Below the pieces are notes generated by a model. It was not told where the DNA came from, ran no database searches, and saw only the letters and a program-made list of their open reading frames with translations. From assembly GCA_023389175.1 (NCBI GenBank), contig JAEWEW010000214.1, positions 1-8,251 of the forward strand: 8,251 bases of DNA, written 5' to 3'. A program made the position numbers and the translations under genes. This document shows, in pieces, positions 1-5,706 of this stretch; positions within the stretch are counted from its first letter, which is position 1, and each line of letters opens with the position of its first letter. This stretch comes from Pseudomonadota bacterium. GTDB lineage: Bacteria; Pseudomonadota; Gammaproteobacteria; Burkholderiales; Burkholderiaceae_E.

Positions 1-1443
1 CAGCACCGCCGCGGTCGCGAGGCCGAGCTCGGCCGCCGTGGCCGGCGCCTGCGCGGGAAGCAGCTGCTCGCGGCGACGCTCGATCAGCCCGGTATCGAGA
101 TCGGCCCGCGCGAAGGCCTCGTCGGCCATCAGGCGGCGCAGGAAGCCGACATTGGTCGCCGGCCCGACGATGCGCAGGCCGGCAAGCGCCCGGCCCATTG
201 CACGCCGCGCCGTGTCGCGGTCCTCGCCCCAGGTGATCACCTTCGCGATCATCGGGTCGTAATACGGCGTGATCGCGTCGCCCTCGCCGACGCCGGCATC
301 GATGCGCAGGCGCGCCCGCCTGCCTCCGGCGTGATCCGCCACCCGGAACGCCACCGCAGGCGGCGTCGCGTAGTGGAGCAGGGCACCCACGGACGGCAGG
401 AAACCCTTCTCCGGGTTCTCGGCGTAGATCCGCGCCTCGATGGCATGCCCCTCGAAGACAAGCTGTTCCTGCGTGGCCGGCAGCGCCTCGCCGCTTGCCA
501 CGCGCAGCTGCCATTCGACCAGGTCGAGCCCGGTGATCATCTCCGTGACCGGATGCTCCACCTGCAGCCGGGTGTTCATCTCCATGAAGTAGAAGTCACC
601 GCCCGCGTCGACGATGAACTCCACCGTGCCGGCCCCCACGTAGCCGACCGCGCGCGCGGCGGCAACCGCCGCGGCCCCCATGGCTTCGCGGCGCCCGGCC
701 GGCATGCCCGGCGCGGGCGCCTCCTCCACCACCTTCTGGTGCCGACGCTGCACGGAGCAGTCCCGCTCGAAGAGATGCAGGCAGTTGCCGTGGGCGTCCG
801 CGAAGACCTGGATCTCGACATGTCGCGGCCGCTGCAGGTAGCGCTCGATCAGCACCGCGTCGTTGCCGAAGGCCGCGATGGCCTCGCGCTGGCAGGACGC
901 CAGCATGGCGTCGAACTCCGCGGGTGAGCTCACCACCCGCATGCCCTTGCCGCCGCCGCCGGCGCTCGCCTTGATCAGGACCGGATAACCGATGCGATCG
1001 GCCTCGGCGCGCAGGCGGGCAGGATCCTGGTCCGCCTCGTGGTAGCCGGGCACGAGCGGCACGCCGGCCGCGGCCATCAGGCGCTTGGACTCCGCCTTGA
1101 GGCCCATCGCGCGGATGGCCGACGCGGGCGGACCGATGAAGACGATGCCGGCATCGGCGCAGGCCTGGGCGAAGGCTTCGTTCTCGGACAGGAAGCCGTA
1201 TCCGGGATGGATCGCCTGGGCGCCACTCTCTCTGGCGACGCGCAGGATCTCCTCGCCGCGCAGGTAGGATTCACGGGCCGGCGCCGGCCCGATGCGCCAG
1301 GCCTCGTCGCAGGCGGCCACGTGGCGTGCCTGGGCGTCCGCATCCGAATGCACCGCCACCGTCCGGATGCCGAGCCGGCGCGCGGTGGTGGCGACGCGGC
1401 AGGCGATTTCGCCGCGGTTGGCGATCAGGATCTTGTCGAACAC
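1..1443 (-). CDS. mccA: Methylcrotonyl-CoA carboxylase alpha subunit (biotin carboxylase part), 3' end beyond window
   Basis: Cytoplasmic subunit that carboxylates its own biotin with ATP and bicarbonate, for transfer to 3-methylcrotonyl-CoA in leucine degradation. The 481 visible residues form a biotin carboxylase domain: N-terminal ILIANRGEIACR at about 5-16, ATP-grasp glycine loop GGGGKGM at 162-168, ERDCSVQRRHQK at 226-237, and EMNTRLQVEH at 288-297. E275, E288, N290 and R292 stand where the metal-binding and catalytic residues of E. coli AccC stand. The biotin carboxylase C-terminal domain runs to about 450. The expected biotinyl domain (whole proteins are usually about 660-680 residues) lies left of position 1. 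The GTG start follows GGGAG (1449-1453, minus strand) by 5 bases and gives the standard N-terminus. The beta-subunit gene is on the same strand 2.5 kb upstream, which favours methylcrotonyl-CoA; geranyl-, propionyl- or acetyl-CoA carboxylase are less likely alternatives. Confidence 0.9.
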   Translation of the reverse strand, partial: MFDKILIANRGEIACRVATTARRLGIRTVAVHSDADAQARHVAACDEAWRIGPAPARESYLRGEEILRVARESGAQAIHPGYGFLSENEAFAQACADAGIVFIGPPASAIRAMGLKAESKRLMAAAGVPLVPGYHEADQDPARLRAEADRIGYPVLIKASAGGGGKGMRVVSSPAEFDAMLASCQREAIAAFGNDAVLIERYLQRPRHVEIQVFADAHGNCLHLFERDCSVQRRHQKVVEEAPAPGMPAGRREAMGAAAVAAARAVGYVGAGTVEFIVDAGGDFYFMEMNTRLQVEHPVTEMITGLDLVEWQLRVASGEALPATQEQLVFEGHAIEARIYAENPEKGFLPSVGALLHYATPPAVAFRVADHAGGRRARLRIDAGVGEGDAITPYYDPMIAKVITWGEDRDTARRAMGRALAGLRIVGPATNVGFLRRLMADEAFARADLDTGLIERRREQLLPAQAPATAAELGLATAAVL

Positions 1444-1465
1444 CTCGTCTCCCGGTTGCCGGCCG

Positions 1466-1471
1466 ATTCTA
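1466..1471 (-). promoter_or_regulatory. Possible -10 box for mccA
   Basis: On the minus strand this reads TAGAAT, five of six matches to the sigma-70 consensus. A start site about 7 bases downstream (near 1459) would give a leader of about 16 bases carrying the GGGAG ribosome site at 1449-1453. No good -35 box is seen: the best hexamer at 17-18 bases is only about half matched. A local promoter makes sense because the toxin-antitoxin genes just upstream run the other way. The call is an inference from spacing. Confidence 0.3.
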
Positions 1472-1570
1472 ACGGCGGGGCCCGCACCGTATGACCCGTA
1501 CCGGGAACACCCGACATCACAGGCTGCGCGTCAAGCTTCTCAAGCCAGGTGCAGGGAGCCAAGAGCCGTA

Positions 1571-1599
1571 TTGACCACGGCAATCGTCTAGTCTAGACT
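1571..1599 (+). promoter_or_regulatory. Sigma-70-type promoter of the toxin-antitoxin operon
   Basis: The -35 box TTGACC (1571-1576, five of six matches) and the -10 box TAGACT (1594-1599, four of six) are exactly 17 bases apart, the ideal spacing. A start site 7 bases after the -10 box falls at 1606, which is the A of the antitoxin ATG. No ribosome-binding site stands before that ATG, so the mRNA is probably leaderless. The two boxes and spacing are seen directly; start site and leaderless translation are inferred. Confidence 0.55.
1590..1599. promoter_or_regulatory. Palindromic operator candidate over the -10 box of the toxin-antitoxin promoter
   Basis: AGTCTAGACT is a perfect 10-base palindrome covering the -10 hexamer. 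GTCT recurs nearby at 1586-1589, 1591-1594, 1601-1604 and 1608-1611. Phd/YefM antitoxins commonly repress their own operon by binding short palindromes at the promoter, so this is the natural candidate for antitoxin-toxin binding. Binding itself is an inference. Confidence 0.45.
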
Positions 1600-1605
1600 G
1601 GTCTG

Positions 1606-1902
1606 ATGTCTAAACCAACATTGATCGCGGCCGAACCGGTGAGCGCCTATGACGCAAAGACGCACTTGCCGAAGCTGCTCGAGAGAACCGCCCGAGGAGA
1701 GCGCTTCGTGATCACGCGGCATGGCAAGCCGGTCGCTCAGTTGATCCCCTTCGAAGGTGGCGACTTGGCATCCGTGCATCAGGCGATCGGCAAGGTGGCG
1801 GCCATCCGCAGCAGCCTCGAGAGAAAGGGAGTCACGCTCGCCGCGGTGCTGGAGGGCAACGAGACTCCGCGAGGGCTCGCCCACGCGGGTCATCGCTACT
1901 GA
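1606..1902 (+). CDS. Type II antitoxin, Phd/YefM family (VapB-type partner)
   Basis: Small DNA-binding antitoxin (98 residues) expected to neutralise the PIN toxin encoded next and to repress the operon. Residues 12-49 carry the Phd/YefM N-terminal domain: VSAYDAKTHLPKLLERTARGE is followed by the hallmark stretch FVITRHGKPVAQLIPF. The remaining half is more variable and, by analogy, is the toxin-binding region. The ATG at 1606 lacks a ribosome site and coincides with the predicted transcription start. The toxin gene follows after 34 bases. Third-position GC in the first 33 codons is about 70%, against about 94% in the first 33 codons of mccA, with codons such as AGA, CGA, AAA and TCT, which hints at horizontal origin. 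The family call is firm; the exact subfamily name is less so. Confidence 0.85.
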   Translation: MSKPTLIAAEPVSAYDAKTHLPKLLERTARGERFVITRHGKPVAQLIPFEGGDLASVHQAIGKVAAIRSSLERKGVTLAAVLEGNETPRGLAHAGHRY

Positions 1903-1936
1903 GCCGCGTTCGGTTGAACCGCGCGCGACGCGAGCC

Positions 1937-2350
1937 ATGGCCTTCGTCCTCGATGCATCGGTGATCCTTGCCTGGATGCTGCCGGACGAACACAGCGATC
2001 GTGCAGAGCAGATCATCGGTCGGGTCGTCGCAGACCAGGCGTTCGCCCCGTCGCTGCTCCTGCTCGAGGTCGGCAACGCCTTGCTTCAAGCCCAGCGACG
2101 CAAGCGCATTGCTGCGTCAACGCGCTCGGAACTGCTGGACGCCTTTACCGCGCTGCCGCTGATGCTCGATCCGATCTCCGCGGAATCGATGCGTCTGGCC
2201 GGCCAGATCGCGGAAGAACATGCGCTCGGCCTGTACGATGGCGCTTACGTCGCGCTGGCAGCGTCGCGCAGGTGTGGGCTCGCCACGTTCGATCGGAGGC
2301 TGGTCCGAGCGGCCGGCGCCGTCGGCGTGCCGTTGATCGAGGGAGGCTGA
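1937..2350 (+). CDS. vapC: PIN-domain ribonuclease toxin, VapC family
   Basis: Predicted Mg2+-dependent RNase toxin of a type II system (137 residues, usual VapC length). The four acidic PIN residues are all present: D6 in FVLDASVILAW, E44 in LLLLEVGNAL, D101 in LGLYDGAYVALA and D119 in LATFDRRL, so the active site looks intact. The ATG at 1937 is chosen because MAFVLDAS is the standard VapC N-terminus; the frame is open further upstream, but that part overlaps the antitoxin gene in another frame. Only a weak GAG stands before the start, so translation may depend on coupling to the antitoxin. It converges on the CYTH gene. VapC enzymes usually cut initiator tRNA, other tRNAs or rRNA; the target here cannot be read from sequence. 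Confidence 0.9.
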   Translation: MAFVLDASVILAWMLPDEHSDRAEQIIGRVVADQAFAPSLLLLEVGNALLQAQRRKRIAASTRSELLDAFTALPLMLDPISAESMRLAGQIAEEHALGLYDGAYVALAASRRCGLATFDRRLVRAAGAVGVPLIEGG

Positions 2351-2384
2351 CGCGCCGCCCGGGCGAGGGCTCGGGCGTGACGCG
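2351..2384. terminator. GC-rich hairpin between convergent vapC and CYTH genes
   Basis: Directly after the vapC stop, 2356-2361 (CGCCCG) pairs with 2372-2377 (CGGGCG) around a 10-base loop. Four outer pairs (2351-2354 with 2381-2384) extend the stem across a small internal loop. No T-run follows on either strand, so this is not a classical intrinsic terminator. It could slow polymerase between converging genes or be chance in GC-rich DNA. Confidence 0.25.
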
Positions 2385-2403
2385 CGCATCCGGTGCTGGC
2401 TCG

Positions 2404-2928
2404 TTAGCCTCCCTGCGTCTTCTGCCGGGCGAGATCGATGTAGGCGCCCTGCACCAGCGCCGAAGGCGAAATGCCGAGCCGGGCCATCAGGTCCTGCGCC
2501 TCGTCGATCCCCGCCGCTGCCGCCTCGCCCTCGGCCAGCACCACCTCGAGCTCCATGAACCCACCCAGGCCGTCGACCTCGTCGAGGTGCACCCGCGTGC
2601 GCCCGACAAGATAGAGCGTGCGCCGCTTGCGGACGCGGCCGATCTCGCCATAGCCGAGCGCGAGGGCCTCCCGCAGGGATGCGACGGCCGCGGTGGGGGA
2701 GCGGAAGTACTGCGACTCCTTCGGCCCGGCCGTGTCGCCGCGCCGGTAGAAGATCAGCTCGCCTTCGCCGTTCATGAAGTCGCGCAGCTTCATCCTGCCG
2801 TTCGGGCAGGAGAAGAAGGTGTCGTCCTGAAGGATCAGCGTCGGTCCGGCGCTGGCGATGGCGGCGACAGCCGCTTCCAGGGACCTGCGATCGGCAACGC
2901 GCGCCTTGATCTCGATGTTTCGGGCCAT
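2404..2928 (-). CDS. CYTH-domain protein (class IV adenylate cyclase / triphosphate tunnel metalloenzyme family)
   Basis: Cytoplasmic protein of 174 residues with a single CYTH domain, a beta-barrel that binds triphosphates through an acidic metal site and basic residues. Seen in order: NIEIKAR at 4-10, KLR at 47-49, FYRR at 60-63, K70, a basic RVRKRR at 98-103, TRVHLDEV at 111-118, FMELEV at 124-129 and YID at 163-165. The classic ExExK signature is NxExK here, with Asn at the first Glu position. Databases usually name such proteins class IV adenylate cyclase, but inorganic triphosphatase, thiamine triphosphatase or another triphosphate role is equally possible. The ATG at 2928 gives the usual MARNIEIKAR start although its ribosome site is weak. 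It lies downstream of the lipoprotein gene on the same strand with a 117-base gap and may be cotranscribed with it. Confidence 0.82.
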   Translation of the reverse strand: MARNIEIKARVADRRSLEAAVAAIASAGPTLILQDDTFFSCPNGRMKLRDFMNGEGELIFYRRGDTAGPKESQYFRSPTAAVASLREALALGYGEIGRVRKRRTLYLVGRTRVHLDEVDGLGGFMELEVVLAEGEAAAAGIDEAQDLMARLGISPSALVQGAYIDLARQKTQGG

Positions 2929-3045
2929 GGCGCCGCAGTCTACAGCGGGCGGCGTACGGCGCTCGGCCGCGCCCGGTGCGGGAAGCGCGTCCGCGACGCT
3001 GCGGCGATGGCGCGGGGCGCGGCGCTGCCCGGCCCGGGTGGCGCG

Positions 3046-3783
3046 TCAGTAGGCTGCCGCCAGGTCGCCCGGCCGCTTCTGGTCCCAGACGACCTCGTCG
3101 TCCACCGCATAGAGCCGGCAGCGTCCGCCGTAGGTCTGGCAGCGGCTCATCGCGAGACGCGCCGCGCCGCGGGCGGCATTGACGCGGGTCCAGCGGCCAT
3201 TGTCGGAGATGGCGAATGCACGCGGCAGGCCCCCGGCGAGGAAGCGGCGATAGCCTTCGCGGCCTTCCTCGTCGACGTACGGCAGCATGCCGACGTCATC
3301 CAGCCGCGCGAACGCGGGTGCGCTCACGCCGGTCGTCTGCAGCCGCTCCGGCCGGGCCAGCGCGAGCTCGAGCTCATCCGGATAGGCGTAGGCGGACTGG
3401 CCGCCAGGCAGCTCGCCGAAGCGGACGGAGTTGAACACGCGTACCGACTTGAGGCCTTCGGGGGTGGAGCACTCCACCTCGAGCGGCTTCTCCGAGCGGG
3501 TCACGCCGAGCACCACGGGCGCGACGACCGTCCAGGTGCCGAGATCGTTGGAGACCACGCAGCTCGCCTCGGCCCGTTCGCCGCCTTCGGTCACCCGCAG
3601 AGCCACCTCCTGGTTGACCGGCTTGCCGTACGACGCGCAGCCGGCCACGGCCGCCACCACCAGCGGCGCGGCGAATGCCGCGAGTCGCCCGGCAGCACGG
3701 CGGATCGGGCGGCGCACCGCCGGTTGCACGGTTGCCTTCACCGCAGTCGACTTCACCGCCACCTTGGCCATCGATTCGCTCAT
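3046..3783 (-). CDS. Uncharacterised periplasmic lipoprotein
   Basis: I do not recognise a named family. The 245-residue product starts with an unusually long basic segment (about residues 1-33, with RRPIRR at 24-29), then a hydrophobic run and a lipobox ending VAGC with C49 as the predicted lipidated residue; the mature protein would be about 197 residues. It has four further cysteines: C75 and C105 in an N-terminal part (SCVVSNDLGTW, VECSTPEG) and C215 and C222 in a C-terminal part (SRCQTYGGRCRLYAVDDEVVW). These could form two disulfides. The C-terminal pattern resembles small repeats seen in other proteobacterial envelope proteins, but I cannot assign a function. The start at 3783 is backed by GGAG (3790-3793) six bases upstream; a second ATG four codons in is possible. 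It follows mccB after 167 bases on the same strand. Confidence 0.72.
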   Translation of the reverse strand: MSESMAKVAVKSTAVKATVQPAVRRPIRRAAGRLAAFAAPLVVAAVAGCASYGKPVNQEVALRVTEGGERAEASCVVSNDLGTWTVVAPVVLGVTRSEKPLEVECSTPEGLKSVRVFNSVRFGELPGGQSAYAYPDELELALARPERLQTTGVSAPAFARLDDVGMLPYVDEEGREGYRRFLAGGLPRAFAISDNGRWTRVNAARGAARLAMSRCQTYGGRCRLYAVDDEVVWDQKRPGDLAAAY

Positions 3784-3915
3784 CGGATTCTCCACGCGCA
3801 GCGCGCTCGTTCGCGCATGATTCCTCCGCGATCCGAGGCGCGTACAGCGCGACGGGGCGGGCGGTCGATCGCGGTGGAAGGACGGCGGCGGGGCCGCGGG
3901 CGAGGACGGCAGGAC

Positions 3916-3933
3916 CGGCGGCCGAAGCCGCCG
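3916..3933 (-). other. Stable C(UUCG)G hairpin downstream of mccB
   Basis: Read on the minus strand, seven perfect G-C pairs enclose a UUCG loop closed by C-G, an exceptionally stable RNA tetraloop. It begins 18 bases after the mccB stop and lies in the gap before the lipoprotein gene. There is no downstream T-run, so it may be a partial terminator, a Rho-related pause, or a 3'-end stabiliser that separates mccB output from the genes downstream. The hairpin is seen directly; its role is inferred. Confidence 0.45.
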
Positions 3934-3950
3934 TTCCAGGCCGGCGAGCG

Positions 3951-5582
3951 CTACATGCGGAAGACGCCGAAGCGCGTCTCCGGTATCGGCGCGTTGAGGG
4001 TCGCCGAGAGGGCGAGCGCCAGCACCTGGCGCGTGTCGGCGGGGTCGATCACGCCGTCGTCCCACAGCCGGGCGCTCGCATAGTAGGGATGGCCCTGCGC
4101 CTCGTACTGGGCGAGAATGGGCGCCTTGAAGGCCGCCTCCTCCTCGGCGCTCCAGGCTTCGCCACGCGCCTCCATCCCGTCGCGCCGCACGGTCGCGAGC
4201 ACCGAGGCCGCCTGCTCGCCGCCCATCACGCTGATGCGCGCGTTCGGCCACATCCAGAGGAAGCGCGGCGAATAGGCCCGGCCGCACATGCCGTAGTTGC
4301 CGGCCCCGAACGAGCCGCCGATGATGACGGTGAGCTTGGGGACCTGGGCGCAGGCGACCGCGGTCACCATCTTCGCTCCGTGGCGGGCGATCCCTTCGTT
4401 CTCGTACTTGCGGCCGACCATGAAGCCGGTGATGTTCTGCAGGAACAGCAGCGGAATGCGGCGCTGGCAGCACAGCTCGATGAAGTGGGTGCCCTTCTGC
4501 GCCGACTCCGAGAACAGGATGCCGTTGTTGGCGACGATGCCCACCGGCATGCCTTCGATGCGCGCGAAGCCGGTGACCAGCGTCGTGCCGAAGCGGGCCT
4601 TCCACTCGTCGAGCCAGGAGTCGTCGACGATGCGGGCGATCACCTCGCGCACGTCGTAGGGCTTGCGGGTGTCCGCCGGGATGACGCCGTAGAGCTCGGC
4701 CGGGTCGTAGCGCGGCGGCGGCGCCTCCCCGGGCGCGATCTCGAGCCCGAGGTTCGCCGCATGTCCCTGCGCCAGCTTGCGCCGGTTGAGGTTGCCGACG
4801 ATGCGCCGCGCGATCGCGAGCGCGTGCTGGTCGTTCTCCGCGAGGTGGTCCGCGACGCCCGACAGCCGCGTGTGCACGTCGCCGCCGCCCAGGTCTTCCG
4901 CGCTCACCACCTCGCCGATCGCCGCCTTCACCAGCGGCGGGCCGCCGAGGAAGATGGTGCCCTGGTTGCGCACGATGATGGATTCGTCGCTCATCGCCGG
5001 CATGTAGGCGCCGCCGGCGGTGCAGGAGCCCATGACCACCGCGATCTGCGCGATGCCCATGGCCGACATCGTCGCCTGGTTGTAGAAGATGCGTCCGAAG
5101 TGCTCGCGATCGGGAAACACGTCGTCCTGGTTCGGCAGGTTGGCGCCGCCCGAATCCACCAGGTAGATGCAGGGCAGGTTGTTCTCGCGGGCGATCTCCT
5201 GGGCGCGCAGGTGCTTCTTCACCGTCATCGGATAGTAGGTGCCGCCCTTGACGGTCGCGTCGTTGCAGACGATCAGGCACTCCACCCCGCTCACCCGTCC
5301 GATGCCGGTGATCAGGCCGGCGCTTGGCGCCGCCCCGCCGTACATGCCGTGGGCGGCGAGCGGCGAGAGCTCCAGGAACGGCGTTCCGGGATCGAGCAGC
5401 TGGTCGACCCGATCGCGCGGCAGCAGCTTGCCACGCGAAAGATGGCGCTTGCGCGCCGTCTCGCCGCCGCCCATGGCGCTGCGCGCCATCTGCTCGCGCA
5501 GGTCCGCCACCAGCGCCTGCATGGCGCTTGCGTTGGCCTGGAACTGCGCGTCACGCGGCTTGAGCTTGCTCTCGATCCTCAT
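3951..5582 (-). CDS. mccB: Methylcrotonyl-CoA carboxylase beta subunit (carboxyltransferase)
   Basis: Moves the carboxyl group from carboxybiotin on the alpha subunit to 3-methylcrotonyl-CoA, giving 3-methylglutaconyl-CoA in leucine degradation. The 543-residue protein (family about 535) has both halves of the carboxyltransferase fold. The N-terminal half has NDATVKGGTYYPMTVKKH at 108-124, LVDSGGANLPNQ at 141-152 and GSCTAGGAYMPAMSDE at 185-200. The C-terminal half has GILFSESAQKGTHFIELC at 354-371, LQNITGFMVGRKYE at 381-394 and GGSFGAGNYGMCGRAYSPRF at 422-441. The Gly-rich turns of the two halves supply the oxyanion holes. The ATG at 5582 is preferred because GGAG (5588-5591) sits five bases upstream; an ATG at 5615 has no such site. 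The gene is divergent from the FAH-family gene. The related geranyl-CoA carboxylase beta subunit is the main alternative. Confidence 0.93.
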   Translation of the reverse strand: MRIESKLKPRDAQFQANASAMQALVADLREQMARSAMGGGETARKRHLSRGKLLPRDRVDQLLDPGTPFLELSPLAAHGMYGGAAPSAGLITGIGRVSGVECLIVCNDATVKGGTYYPMTVKKHLRAQEIARENNLPCIYLVDSGGANLPNQDDVFPDREHFGRIFYNQATMSAMGIAQIAVVMGSCTAGGAYMPAMSDESIIVRNQGTIFLGGPPLVKAAIGEVVSAEDLGGGDVHTRLSGVADHLAENDQHALAIARRIVGNLNRRKLAQGHAANLGLEIAPGEAPPPRYDPAELYGVIPADTRKPYDVREVIARIVDDSWLDEWKARFGTTLVTGFARIEGMPVGIVANNGILFSESAQKGTHFIELCCQRRIPLLFLQNITGFMVGRKYENEGIARHGAKMVTAVACAQVPKLTVIIGGSFGAGNYGMCGRAYSPRFLWMWPNARISVMGGEQAASVLATVRRDGMEARGEAWSAEEEAAFKAPILAQYEAQGHPYYASARLWDDGVIDPADTRQVLALALSATLNAPIPETRFGVFRM

Positions 5583-5610
5583 CTCGACTCCAGCGGAACC
5601 TGCTCCGGCG

Positions 5611-5616
5611 ATCATA
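5611..5616 (-). promoter_or_regulatory. Possible -10 box for mccB
   Basis: On the minus strand this reads TATGAT (five of six matches). A start near 5604 would leave a short leader of about 22 bases containing the GGAG ribosome site. The hexamer at -35 spacing (5634-5639) does not match consensus, so an activator, another sigma factor or chance is possible. Confidence 0.3.
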
Positions 5617-5646
5617 CCGGTTCGGGCGGACCGGGCACCGGGCCGT

Positions 5647-5652
5647 TATCAT
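5647..5652 (+). promoter_or_regulatory. Possible -10 box for the FAH-family/coaA operon
   Basis: TATCAT matches five of six bases of the -10 consensus and would start transcription near 5659, about 48 bases before the ATG at 5707. No convincing -35 box lies 16-18 bases upstream. With the TATGAT box on the other strand it would make back-to-back divergent promoters inside a 124-base gap, with interleaved -35 regions. Confidence 0.28.
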
Positions 5653-5706
5653 CGCCAGACGTGGCTGCCGCGCCGCGCACCGACGGACTCCGAGAGAGCA
5701 TTCCCC

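Noticed and set aside
331..1494. Plus-strand open frames of 198 and 151 residues opposite mccA
   Set aside because: Complement of the biotin carboxylase domain; no family resemblance or ribosome sites.
1911..1921. CGGTTGAACCG palindrome between antitoxin and toxin genes
   Set aside because: Five-base arms around a single base cannot form an RNA hairpin of that shape and, at this length in GC-rich DNA, chance is likely.
1757..1936. In-frame upstream extension of vapC
   Set aside because: It would overlap the antitoxin gene by 146 bases in another frame, and the normal VapC N-terminus begins at 1937.
2348..2385. Direct repeat TGACGCGC at 2348-2355 and 2378-2385 as a possible insertion scar
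   Set aside because: Only eight bases, 22 bases apart, not flanking any mobile gene, and made of common GC-rich words.
2272..4083. 603-residue plus-strand open frame
   Set aside because: It is antisense to the CYTH and lipoprotein genes and overlaps vapC out of frame. The product is an Arg/His/Ala-rich translation without recognisable motifs, typical of GC-rich shadow frames.
3046..5280. 744-residue minus-strand open frame joining mccB territory to the lipoprotein
   Set aside because: Only its last 245 residues are real (the lipoprotein from 3783, with a good ribosome site). The upstream part is the wrong frame of mccB and has low-complexity R/G/A composition.
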